From positions 1 through 64,000 of the forward strand of contig JAKSIC010000001.1 in assembly GCA_024399015.1 (NCBI GenBank): a stretch of DNA of 64,000 nt. The letters run 5' to 3'. Each line of letters begins with the position of its first letter. Position 1 is the stretch's first letter. Positions 42,364-49,955 of the stretch are shown in pieces. Source of the stretch: Fibrobacter sp. (GTDB lineage: Bacteria > Fibrobacterota > Fibrobacteria > Fibrobacterales > Fibrobacteraceae). The translations under genes and the position numbers were made by a program. The notes under the pieces were generated by a model. It saw only the letters and a list, made by a program, of their open reading frames with translations. It made no database searches and had not been told where the DNA came from.

Positions 42364-43011
42364 ATGATTATGATGCCGCCGAAATTCGTGGCTTTCGACT
42401 TGGAAACCACAGGCCTTAACAACCAGAAAGATGAAATCATTGAAATTGGTGCTGTAAAATTTTCCGTCCAGACTGAAAAGGGCGTTGTAGTCCCTAAGCT
42501 TGAAAAGGAATTCCAGACCTTCGTCAAGCCCAACATGATGATTCCGGCAGAAGCCTCCAGCGTTAACCACATCTACGACAAGGACGTGGAAAACGCCCCC
42601 TCCGCAGGCGACGCCATCAAGGCATTCACCGCTTTCTGCGGACAGTCCTCCATCCTGATCGCACATAACGCAAACTTCGACGCCAGCTTCCTGCGTGCCG
42701 CCTACCAGAAGAATCCCCAGATTATTCCGGGCAATCCCATTGTCGATAGCTTGGCCATCGCAAAGTCCATCCTTCCCGAAGCCAGCTCCCACAAGCTGGG
42801 TATTTTGGCTAAGATGTTCGAACGTCGTGGCGAAATCGGTATGAAGATCGAAACCGAAAAGGCTCACCGCGCCGTTTACGACTGCGAAATGCTTATGGAA
42901 GTGTTCGTTGCCCTCCTCCGCCGCCGCTTCAAGGAAAAGGACTGGGAAATGGCAACCATCATGAAGAACCTTGAAAAGTACAAGGGTACAGCTCAGTTCC
43001 TCAATAAGTAG
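42364..43011 (+). CDS. DnaQ-like DEDDh 3'-5' exonuclease
   Basis: 215 aa. ExoI motif AFDLETTGLNN, ExoII HNANFDASFL and ExoIII HRAVYDCE supply the DEDD acids and the ExoIII His. It resembles the proofreading epsilon subunit of DNA polymerase III, but it could equally be an RNase T- or epsilon-like stand-alone exonuclease. GGAT lies 7 nt before the ATG; two further in-frame ATGs follow within four codons. An 11-bp inverted repeat begins at the stop codon. Confidence 0.88.
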   Translation: MIMMPPKFVAFDLETTGLNNQKDEIIEIGAVKFSVQTEKGVVVPKLEKEFQTFVKPNMMIPAEASSVNHIYDKDVENAPSAGDAIKAFTAFCGQSSILIAHNANFDASFLRAAYQKNPQIIPGNPIVDSLAIAKSILPEASSHKLGILAKMFERRGEIGMKIETEKAHRAVYDCEMLMEVFVALLRRRFKEKDWEMATIMKNLEKYKGTAQFLNK

Positions 43012-43055
43012 TTCAAGTCGTTCTTCAATAAAGACCCTCCGGTCACTTGAACTAC
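43008..43055. repeat. Inverted repeat beginning at the stop codon
   Basis: GTAGTTCAAGT (containing the TAG stop, 43009-43011) pairs with ACTTGAACTAC at 43045-43055. As with other post-stop repeats in this window, the stop context is mirrored downstream; here there is no conserved palindrome frame. Confidence 0.6.
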
Positions 43056-43104
43056 AAGCTGGTTAGGAGTGCGTACTTGATGGACGTTTCACAAAGATTT
43101 AAAA

Positions 43105-43135
43105 GAAAAAAGTCCGGATTGGTCCGGACTTTTTC
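43105..43135 (+). terminator. Terminator of the exonuclease gene
   Basis: AAAAAAGTCCGGA and TCCGGACTTTTT frame a short loop. Confidence 0.85.
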
Positions 43136-43257
43136 ACATTTTTCAACATTCGTTTGTTTTGCAACCAGACGCCTGGATTCTAATAATTATAAGGGTTTGC
43201 GATGATCCAGGTCCCAAGCCACCAAATTTATCAACAATTTACAAACATTTATAAATA

Positions 43258-43305
43258 GAAAAGACCACCTAGCGGAAGATTATTCCGTTAGGCGGACTTA
43301 AAGTC
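43258..43305 (-). terminator. Terminator of rpmB
   Basis: On the minus strand GTCCGCCTAACGGAA pairs with TTCCGCTAGGTGGTC and is followed by TTTTC. Confidence 0.75.
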
Positions 43306-43324
43306 TAAACTCTACAAGAAAGAA

Positions 43325-43546
43325 TTAGATTCCGAGTTCCTTAGCAACAGCCTGGATACCGCGCTTATTGATGGTGCGGAGACCAGCGTTGGAGATGCGA
43401 AGGGTAACCCAACGATCTTCTTCAGGAATGTAGAAGCGCTTCTTCTGAAGGTTCGGCAGCTGCTTCATCAACTTCTTGCGGTTAGAGTGGGAAACCATGT
43501 TGCCCACGAGACCGGCTTTGCCGGTAACTTCACAAATGCGGCTCAT
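43325..43546 (-). CDS. rpmB: 50S ribosomal protein L28
   Basis: 73 aa. The sequence MSRICEVTGKAGLVGNMVSHSNRKK is the standard L28 start, and RWVTLRISNAGLRTINKRGI is its C-terminal core; length and motif match bacterial L28. It binds the large subunit. The zinc-binding cysteines found in some L28 proteins are missing (only one Cys), so it is the zinc-free form. GGAG lies 8 nt before the ATG. It is monocistronic, not linked to rpmG. Confidence 0.97.
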   Translation of the reverse strand: MSRICEVTGKAGLVGNMVSHSNRKKLMKQLPNLQKKRFYIPEEDRWVTLRISNAGLRTINKRGIQAVAKELGI

Positions 43547-43616
43547 AATAAAACTCCGTTGTTTATAACGAGAACCAATTTTAGAAAAACTTTATGGTTC
43601 CGTCAAGGTTAAATTG

Positions 43617-44549
43617 TTAATCTTGTAGCGCCTTTGGCACGCTAAACTTGGTAGATTCCACTAATTTTACGAAATTCTCGATTTCTACCCCCTCAAATTT
43701 CGCTTTTATCCAGTCTACAACCTCCTGAACCAGCACTTCAGGAGCACTTGCACCGCTGGAAATACCCACAACTTCGTGACCTTCGAACCATTCCGGCTGG
43801 AGATCGTTGACCGTATCGATCAAGTGGCTGGGGATACCCTGTTCAAGGCCCAATTCCATCAGACGGCTGGAATTGGAGGAATTCTTGGCACCCACCACCA
43901 GAAGCATGTCCACCTTGGAGCAGAGGTCCAGCACGGCGGACTGGCGGTTTCCGGTAGCATAGCAAAGGTCGCCGGCATCGGGACCGATGATATTGGGGAA
44001 GCGTTCCTTCAAGGCCCTGATAATTTCACGAGTTTCTGCAACGGACAAGGTGGTCTGGGTAATGTAGGCCAGTTCCTTGTCTGCGGGAACCTGGACAGTG
44101 GCAACGTCTGCTTCGTAGCGGACCAGGGAAATGGCGCCTTCCGGCAGCTGTCCCAGGGTACCTTCCACTTCGGCGTGGCCAGCATGGCCAATCATGATGA
44201 TATGGCGGCCGGCGTTATAATGACGGGTTGCACTGTAATGGACCTTGAGCACCAGAGGACAAGTGGCGTCCAGCACCTGAAGTCCGCGTTCCTCGGCTTC
44301 CTTGTAAATGCGTTCTGCCACACCATGGGCAGAGAAAATCACCACGGAACCGGAGGGAACTTCGCACAAATGATCCACGAAGATAACGCCCTTGTTCTTC
44401 AGGGTTTCCACCACGAACTTGTTGTGGACAATTTCGTGACGCACGTAAATCGGGGTTCCAAACTTTTCGATAGCCTTTTCAACGACGTGGATTGCACGGT
44501 CTACACCTGCGCAAAAACCGCGGGGGGTCGCAAGAATCACTTTTTTCAT
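43617..44549 (-). CDS. ispH: 4-hydroxy-3-methylbut-2-enyl diphosphate reductase
   Basis: 310 aa. The three cysteines that hold the iron-sulfur cluster are in GFCAGVDRA (Cys13), LDATCPLV and GDLCYATGNRQ, and the substrate His motifs are present (RHEIVHNKFVV, GHAGHAEVEG). It catalyses the last step of the MEP isoprenoid pathway, making IPP and DMAPP used among others by the polyprenyl synthase at 31183. Its start overlaps the upstream kdtA stop region by 4 bp, so it is the last gene of an envelope operon. Confidence 0.97.
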   Translation of the reverse strand: MKKVILATPRGFCAGVDRAIHVVEKAIEKFGTPIYVRHEIVHNKFVVETLKNKGVIFVDHLCEVPSGSVVIFSAHGVAERIYKEAEERGLQVLDATCPLVLKVHYSATRHYNAGRHIIMIGHAGHAEVEGTLGQLPEGAISLVRYEADVATVQVPADKELAYITQTTLSVAETREIIRALKERFPNIIGPDAGDLCYATGNRQSAVLDLCSKVDMLLVVGAKNSSNSSRLMELGLEQGIPSHLIDTVNDLQPEWFEGHEVVGISSGASAPEVLVQEVVDWIKAKFEGVEIENFVKLVESTKFSVPKALQD

Positions 44550-45736
44550 TTTAGCAAATCCTTTAAGAAAAGCAGCAACTGCCGGTAGGAATCAGAAACT
44601 TTCAACTTTTGCACAGACAAGCATGCCTGGGCTTGGTTTTCTTCCACCAAATCTAGATTTTCAAAATCACTTGCGGAAGCGAGCTGGGTCAGAACACCCT
44701 CCCGAACAAGATCTTCCACCATATCTTCGTGGCCAAAGGAATAGGGACCGACGCAAGTGGGCACTCCCGCCTGGACAGGTTCCCAGAAATTGTGGACGCC
44801 AGGCTTGGGGCAGAAGGATCCACCCACGACGGCCAGCCCGGAACGGGCAAGAATTTCGGAGGTCAAGCCAAACTGGTTTATAAGGGTCACGACACCTGGG
44901 CGGGCCCGAGGCCAATCTACAGTTTTCACATTGTTCTGCTGCAACTCATGGCGGAAGATTTCCACTTCTTCCAAGCGACGGGGCATGAGCACCACGGACT
45001 TGTTGCGAAGCTTGCAGTTACGAATGATTTCCCACAAGGATTCCCATTCCGCAAAATGGACGGAGAGCATGGCCACGTCGATGTCCTTTGCAGAAGCGCA
45101 CGCATGAGAAGCCGCGCCACCCAAAACCCAGGGCAAGATTTTCCAATCGCCGCCGATGCCGGGATTGAACTTAGGGCGACCCGCAGCGGCGACAATTCTT
45201 TCCTGATCCGCCAGAGTCTGCATGCAGGCAAAACCCAGGGCGGAGAAATCCGTTCCCGGGAAGGCCCTGCGGAAACGGCCCGACACCAAAGCCACGGAAG
45301 GCTTAAGGGAAGTGCGGGACATGGTGGAAAGGTAGCCCGGCCACAATTCGTTTTCAGCCAGGATCAAAGCAACGGGCTGAACATTTCGAACAAACTTTGA
45401 TATGGACATGGGCGAATCCGCAGGAGCCATAGCCACATCAACCACACCGGCACCATGGTCTTCCAAATAAGGAACCACTTCAATTTTCTGGGTGGTGATC
45501 AAAAGCTTGGGACAATGGGGAATATCGCGACGGAGAAGTTTCGCCAGATCCAGCAGCATCTTGCATTCACCAAGGCTCGCCCCGTGAAGCCAAATGTACG
45601 GGCCCTTAGGCCAAGGTCCATCCAGACGTTCATTCAGATGATATTTATGATCCAAGGGGGAAACGGTCGCCACAGTTTTCGCCACGGCGCCCAGGGCAAA
45701 ACGACCCACATCCAAAATCGTACGAATACCAATCAT
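44546..45736 (-). CDS. waaA: 3-deoxy-D-manno-octulosonate transferase
   Basis: 396 aa GT30-family enzyme (KdtA). It has WLHGASLGE at about residue 50, where the Glu is the catalytic base, plus LAENELWP, VSGRF, GGSFCPKPGVHNFWEP and VGPYSFGHED. It transfers Kdo onto lipid IVA, so the cell makes an LPS-type outer membrane. The N-terminal region is short compared with E. coli WaaA and carries no clear membrane anchor. It overlaps both neighbours by 4 bp. Confidence 0.92.
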   Translation of the reverse strand: MIGIRTILDVGRFALGAVAKTVATVSPLDHKYHLNERLDGPWPKGPYIWLHGASLGECKMLLDLAKLLRRDIPHCPKLLITTQKIEVVPYLEDHGAGVVDVAMAPADSPMSISKFVRNVQPVALILAENELWPGYLSTMSRTSLKPSVALVSGRFRRAFPGTDFSALGFACMQTLADQERIVAAAGRPKFNPGIGGDWKILPWVLGGAASHACASAKDIDVAMLSVHFAEWESLWEIIRNCKLRNKSVVLMPRRLEEVEIFRHELQQNNVKTVDWPRARPGVVTLINQFGLTSEILARSGLAVVGGSFCPKPGVHNFWEPVQAGVPTCVGPYSFGHEDMVEDLVREGVLTQLASASDFENLDLVEENQAQACLSVQKLKVSDSYRQLLLFLKDLLK

Positions 45737-46347
45737 AGGAACTTACGCAAAAGAATTAATGCAAAGAAGACACAAAGCCAAATCCAGGTGGACTTATCGG
45801 ACTTGAAAGATTCTACGAAAGATCGGGCGGGGCCACGGTGACATTCATGCTTCAGAGCGATCCAGGGAACGAAGGCCGGGGTCACTGATTTCCAGGTACG
45901 CCATTCATCCTGAAAACGATTTTCAAGGAAAGAATCTTCCATGCGGGAAAGGACAAATTCATACACCACCAGCACCGCAGAAATCAGCGCAGTTTCCCAG
46001 GCAAAGCCCAAGTGGATAAGGGCAAAGGAAATTCCCACGCCAGTATTGGACAAGTAAAGGGGATGACGGATTTTGGAATAGACGCCCCAGGTCACGAGCC
46101 GATCCGCAGCGTGTTCAGAACCGCGAGTGTGTTCACCGATGGAACGACGGGCCTGAATTCGGAGCAACACCGAAAGGAGGAAAAGAGTTTCCGCCAGAAC
46201 AAAGGGAGCCCACAACATAAAGTAATAGAAGGAATCCGTGGACTGATCCAGCGTTTGCTTGGAAGGGAAACCCACTCCAGGCATGGCGAGCAAAAGAATT
46301 GCCAAGAGGCCAAGAATGTAGCCTCGGAATTTATAGAGGTTATTCAT
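45733..46347 (-). CDS. ICMT/PEMT-type membrane methyltransferase
   Basis: About 204 aa with four to five hydrophobic segments. The C-terminal motif GVYSKIRHPLYLSNTGVGISFAL followed by RMEDSFLENRFQDEWRTWKSVTPAFVPW is the isoprenylcysteine-methyltransferase/phospholipid-methyltransferase signature (RHPxY and the EE-type region). The methyl acceptor is unknown. I start it at 46347, where GGGAGG precedes the ATG; the frame extends further upstream only over the ABC gene. It overlaps the ABC gene end by 8 bp and waaA by 4 bp. Confidence 0.82.
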   Translation of the reverse strand: MNNLYKFRGYILGLLAILLLAMPGVGFPSKQTLDQSTDSFYYFMLWAPFVLAETLFLLSVLLRIQARRSIGEHTRGSEHAADRLVTWGVYSKIRHPLYLSNTGVGISFALIHLGFAWETALISAVLVVYEFVLSRMEDSFLENRFQDEWRTWKSVTPAFVPWIALKHECHRGPARSFVESFKSDKSTWIWLCVFFALILLRKFL

Positions 46348-48046
46348 GGGAGCCTCCCATATGACTTCCGACGCATCCGCCGGCATAAGCCGACGCGCCA
46401 CCAAAACGGACCACATTGAAACGAGATTCTAGTTCGGGAGAAAGCACGTCGTGGCTTACAATGACAGTCCATTTGTCCAGAGCCGCGGCGCACTCCAGGA
46501 ATTCAGAGAGCAGAGGTTCGCGGGCGGCAAGAGCGACGGATGCGAAAGGTTCATCCAGAAGGATGGTTTTGCTGGAGGACGCAAGGGCCCAAAGGAGAGC
46601 CACCTTGGCGCGTTCACCACCGGAGAGGGCAGGCTTTTCGAGAAGAGGCTGCAGGTTCGCAAAATTCAAGAAGCGGGAAACGGCTGAACTTTTCGCAAAA
46701 GAATCCGCCGCGTCACATTTCGATTCCAGCAATTGCAGCAAAAGTTTACGAGGAGGAAGTTCCAAATCCTGGGCAACAAAGAAAACATCCCCAAGAGTGT
46801 TCGGAACAGCGCCATCATTTACTGAAGTTTCACCGACGCCCCATTGCTCAAGGCCAGCAAGCAATCGCAAGAAGGTAGACTTCCCTGCCCCATTTTCACC
46901 ACGCACCAGCACAGGCTTTTCACGAGACCAGGAGGCACTGAAATTTTCAAAGACCGGAGCTTCGCTTCCGTCATATTTGAAGGACTGATTCTGAATGGAG
47001 ACACCCTTGTCAGCGTCGTTGTTCGCACCGCGCGCAACCTGAGATGAACCGCGCACGACATCCCCTTTCTTGGGCATTTCCTCAAAGGATTTCAAAACAT
47101 CCAGCGCACTCAACACAGAACGGAACTGGGGCATCACGCGGGCACATTCCTTCACAGGTTTGTAACTCAGCAAAACCGCAGAGCAGAACAGCACCAAGTC
47201 CGCTCCAGCCATCAAACCTTTGCTAATCAGGATTGCGCAGAAACTCAGCACAAAAACCATGGCCAAAACAGAAACCGCTTCCGTCACCAGGGACAATCCG
47301 TTTTTTTGCACAGAGGTTCGCAGGCCATCATCGCGGAGTTTGCGCACCGACATCAGCAAATCATCGGAAACAGCCTTGCGTTCAGAAGCGGAACTCCACT
47401 GACGGAAAAGGCGGCGGGCCAAATTCAAGTCGCCGCGGAAATCGGAACGTTCGCGAAGCAGGGATTCTTCGGCAGGGCCCAACTTGTGAAGCTTGCGCTG
47501 CAGCAAACTGACGAAGGGCACCACGAACACAAAAAGGAACAAAGTCAACTGCCAAGATATATATAACAGGACCGGCAGGAAAACCACCAACTGCAAAACC
47601 GCCTGCACCGCCTGGAAAAGCACCGCGCCATTATTCTGCAGCACCACCGTAGATTCGTAGGCAGCCTCCACCTGGCGCTCCCCTTCCGCCGTATGGAACA
47701 CCCGGGGGGCCAAGTTCCGGAGGCCATGAAGGAACCAGGCATTCACCCGGCCGCTGATATTGTACAGCCAGCCCTCGGAAGTTTTCGTCTTTAAATAAAG
47801 GGAAACCAGGCGGATCACCGTCAGCAAGACCATCAAGCCAATCCAAACCGGAAGGCTTAACGCGGGGTGAGCGACAGGGGCCCCCGCCGCATTTTCACCT
47901 GCGGCACCTCCGCCGGAAACGATGTCCATGAAGGCGCGAATCCCCCAGAGAACGGCCGCGTCAGCCCCGCTGGCCAGCAAGGCCAAGGGGAAAAAGCGCA
48001 AAATTCCGCCTAAAAAGGATTTTTTTAACCATTTTCGCAGGGACAT
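46340..48046 (-). CDS. ABC exporter (fused membrane and ATPase domains)
   Basis: 568 aa. The membrane domain (about 1-310) has about five to six helices, and the ATPase domain has the Walker A RGENGAGKST, signature LSGGERAKVALLWAL and Walker B TILLDEP, with the H-loop His in VIVSHD. Half transporters of this class work as dimers. As it opens an operon with methyltransferase, Kdo transferase and IspH genes, an envelope-lipid substrate is plausible but not shown. TACATT lies 7 nt before the ATG with no ribosome site, so a leaderless mRNA is predicted. The signature is slightly degenerate (LSGGERAK). Confidence 0.9.
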   Translation of the reverse strand: MSLRKWLKKSFLGGILRFFPLALLASGADAAVLWGIRAFMDIVSGGGAAGENAAGAPVAHPALSLPVWIGLMVLLTVIRLVSLYLKTKTSEGWLYNISGRVNAWFLHGLRNLAPRVFHTAEGERQVEAAYESTVVLQNNGAVLFQAVQAVLQLVVFLPVLLYISWQLTLFLFVFVVPFVSLLQRKLHKLGPAEESLLRERSDFRGDLNLARRLFRQWSSASERKAVSDDLLMSVRKLRDDGLRTSVQKNGLSLVTEAVSVLAMVFVLSFCAILISKGLMAGADLVLFCSAVLLSYKPVKECARVMPQFRSVLSALDVLKSFEEMPKKGDVVRGSSQVARGANNDADKGVSIQNQSFKYDGSEAPVFENFSASWSREKPVLVRGENGAGKSTFLRLLAGLEQWGVGETSVNDGAVPNTLGDVFFVAQDLELPPRKLLLQLLESKCDAADSFAKSSAVSRFLNFANLQPLLEKPALSGGERAKVALLWALASSSKTILLDEPFASVALAAREPLLSEFLECAAALDKWTVIVSHDVLSPELESRFNVVRFGGASAYAGGCVGSHMGGSHE

Positions 48047-48122
48047 CAGGGCAAATGTAATTTTTTTTGATTAAGCACCCTTTACAAAATTACAAAGCAT
48101 ACCTATATTTGGCCTACCTTAC

Positions 48123-48195
48123 GCCTCCATCGTCTAGTGGCCCAGGACTCGGGATTTTCATTCCCGCAACAGCGGTTCGAAACCGCTTGGAGGTA
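48123..48195 (+). tRNA. tRNA-Glu (TTC), copy 1
   Basis: A 73-nt cloverleaf with acceptor GCCTCCA/TGGAGGT (first pair G-T), anticodon loop TTTTCAT holding TTC, and T-loop GGTTCGAAACC. CCA is not encoded. An identical copy lies 76 bp downstream. Confidence 0.93.
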
Positions 48196-48271
48196 TTAAG
48201 CAACTTAGAGTTGATCGCTTGCAGTTACGTCTGGGCGATGAAACGAGATCAAAGCTAGGTTCAAAACATAC

Positions 48272-48344
48272 GCCTCCATCGTCTAGTGGCCCAGGACTCG
48301 GGATTTTCATTCCCGCAACAGCGGTTCGAAACCGCTTGGAGGTA
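48272..48344 (+). tRNA. tRNA-Glu (TTC), copy 2
   Basis: Base-for-base identical to copy 1 over all 73 positions. The spacer between them is not repeated. Three tandem terminator modules follow. Confidence 0.93.
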
Positions 48345-48495
48345 TACGAAAAGCACCACTCATACGAGTGGTGCTTTTTGTATCAACCGCAACAAAGGTA
48401 TAAAAAGGCTCAGTCGAAAGACTGAGCTTTTTTATTAACCGCGTCAAAAGGTACGAAAGGGAACTCACTTTTGTGAGTTCCTTTTGTATCAACCG
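48341..48495 (+). terminator. Three tandem terminator modules
   Basis: Three units of about 52 bp each read GGTAY-, A-run, perfect hairpin, T-run, then TATCAACCGC or TATTAACCGC. The hairpins differ (AGCACCACTC/GAGTGGTGCT; GGCTCAGTC/GACTGAGC; GGAACTCAC/GTGAGTTCC), but the linkers are alike. The first two or three can act as strong terminators for the tRNA-Glu transcript. Confidence 0.75.
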
Positions 48496-48497
48496 CA

Positions 48498-48698
48498 CTA
48501 CAAGGCTTTAACCTGTTCCTCGGTGAGTTTTAAAATTCGGCAGACCTTTTCGACGGAGTCCCCGTCACGAAGCATCTCGCGAGCAGCCTGCAACTTCTCA
48601 GACAAAGCCTTTTGGCGTTCTTCCTTGCGGCCAATATCTTCGCCATCAGCTTTACCCTGCAGATACGAGCCTTCTTTTTCGTATGCGAGATCAGTCAT
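48498..48698 (-). pseudogene. C-terminal remnant of an Rpn-family nuclease
   Basis: The 66-codon frame encodes LAYEKEGSYLQGKADGEDIGRKEERQKALSEKLQAAREMLRDGDSVEKVCRILKLTEEQVKAL, which matches in style the last part of the complete gene at 48962 (EGEKRRAEETARRMLAQNEPMEKIVSYTDLSKEQIEALK). The catalytic N-terminal region is absent. It may be a decayed second copy, oriented opposite to the intact gene. A separate small gene cannot be excluded. Confidence 0.5.
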
Positions 48699-48961
48699 GC
48701 CGTCTGCCTCCAGAAGAAAAACATCATTAGTGTACGAGGAAAAAGATACATCATTTGCAAACTCACTGTCAAGGAGACCGCACCTTGGTTTTCTGTTTTA
48801 CATTTTGTACTTTTAACATATCCGCTGCGAAAGCGGGGTTTATTTACTACATGTCGACTCGTGGCTAGCTCAAATATTTCAAGCAGTCGCGGGCCCACGG
48901 AATTCGCCCCAACTAGGCCATTCCCTGATTTTTTACATCCACATAAATTCATAGGATAAAA

Positions 48962-49852
48962 ATGAATTTACCTCACGATCCCTTCTGCAGGGGAGTGTTA
49001 GCGGATGTCCCGACTTTTCTGGAGTTTATCCGCTACCTTACCACAAAGGATGCAGAACTAAACGACCTCTTCAACCTGCTGGACCAAGCATCATTCAGAC
49101 GCATGCCCGGCGATTATAGCGACACCGAAAGCAAAGGGTACGCCGACCTGGCGTTTCTTGCAAACGTAAAGCAGGATTTTCAGGAAGACTGTTCCGAGCC
49201 CGTACAGTTCGTCGGTTTCCTTGTGGAGCACAAGTCCGCACGGGACAACAATGTTCTGGAACAGCTTCGCCGCTACAACTTTCACCTCATGGTGCAAAAG
49301 CTGAAGGACAATGTTTTTAGGGGAATTCCCTCCATCGCCATCATCCTGTACAACGGTAAGGAAAACTGGGATCCGCTTAAGGAACTGTACGCCAATAAGC
49401 CCAAGAAACTTCAGCGGCTCATGCTCCCGTTCCAGTGCATTATGCTGGATGTGAACAATGTCTCCGACGAGGAACTGGGCGGTTTCAACGCGCGCCTCGC
49501 GGCATTCATCGGTTCGCTTAAATACGTTCGTGATCCCGAAAGCAAAAGGGATTTGTTCAAGAGGATTATCGAACGAGTTCTCGAAGAACTTCCAAAACAG
49601 GAAGCCCTTGACTTATTGCATCAGATGGATGTATATTTACATGGTTGGCTTAGAAAAATTTTCATGGAGGCATACAAGATGGATTTCGTTCGTCCGAACT
49701 ACAAGACTATCGCTGACGGTTTCTATGAAGAAGGCGAAAAGCGACGAGCCGAAGAAACCGCCCGCCGAATGCTAGCCCAAAATGAACCTATGGAAAAAAT
49801 CGTCTCATACACAGACCTTTCCAAGGAACAGATCGAAGCACTCAAGAAATAA
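48962..49852 (+). CDS. Rpn-family recombination-promoting nuclease / putative transposase
   Basis: 296 aa. The N-terminal half has the PD-(D/E)xK core: KGYADLAFLANV and VGFLVEHKSARD (the E-x-K), followed by the conserved LLxLLHQMD-type region EALDLLHQMDVYLHG. Rpn proteins raise RecA-independent recombination in E. coli and are spread across mobile regions. The helical Lys/Glu-rich tail is typical. AGGATAAAA precedes the ATG. A remnant of a second copy lies on the opposite strand just upstream. A terminator follows. Confidence 0.82.
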   Translation: MNLPHDPFCRGVLADVPTFLEFIRYLTTKDAELNDLFNLLDQASFRRMPGDYSDTESKGYADLAFLANVKQDFQEDCSEPVQFVGFLVEHKSARDNNVLEQLRRYNFHLMVQKLKDNVFRGIPSIAIILYNGKENWDPLKELYANKPKKLQRLMLPFQCIMLDVNNVSDEELGGFNARLAAFIGSLKYVRDPESKRDLFKRIIERVLEELPKQEALDLLHQMDVYLHGWLRKIFMEAYKMDFVRPNYKTIADGFYEEGEKRRAEETARRMLAQNEPMEKIVSYTDLSKEQIEALKK

Positions 49853-49885
49853 TTTACAACACTTTTGAAACGAAAATATTATGCA

Positions 49886-49917
49886 AAGAAGCCCCTTTCG
49901 GGGGCTTCTTTTTTTTG
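49886..49917. terminator. Terminator between the Rpn gene and the T9SS-type gene
   Basis: AAGAAGCCCC and GGGGCTTCTT around a TTTCG loop with long T-run; convergent genes flank it. Confidence 0.85.
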
Positions 49918-49955
49918 CGAACATCGTGGCGGCGGAGCCGCCTTTGTGCTAGCGG

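Noticed and set aside
48612-48959. 115- and 85-codon frames in both directions upstream of the Rpn gene
   Set aside because: No ribosome sites, no family-like residues, and they overlap the Rpn remnant and promoter region.
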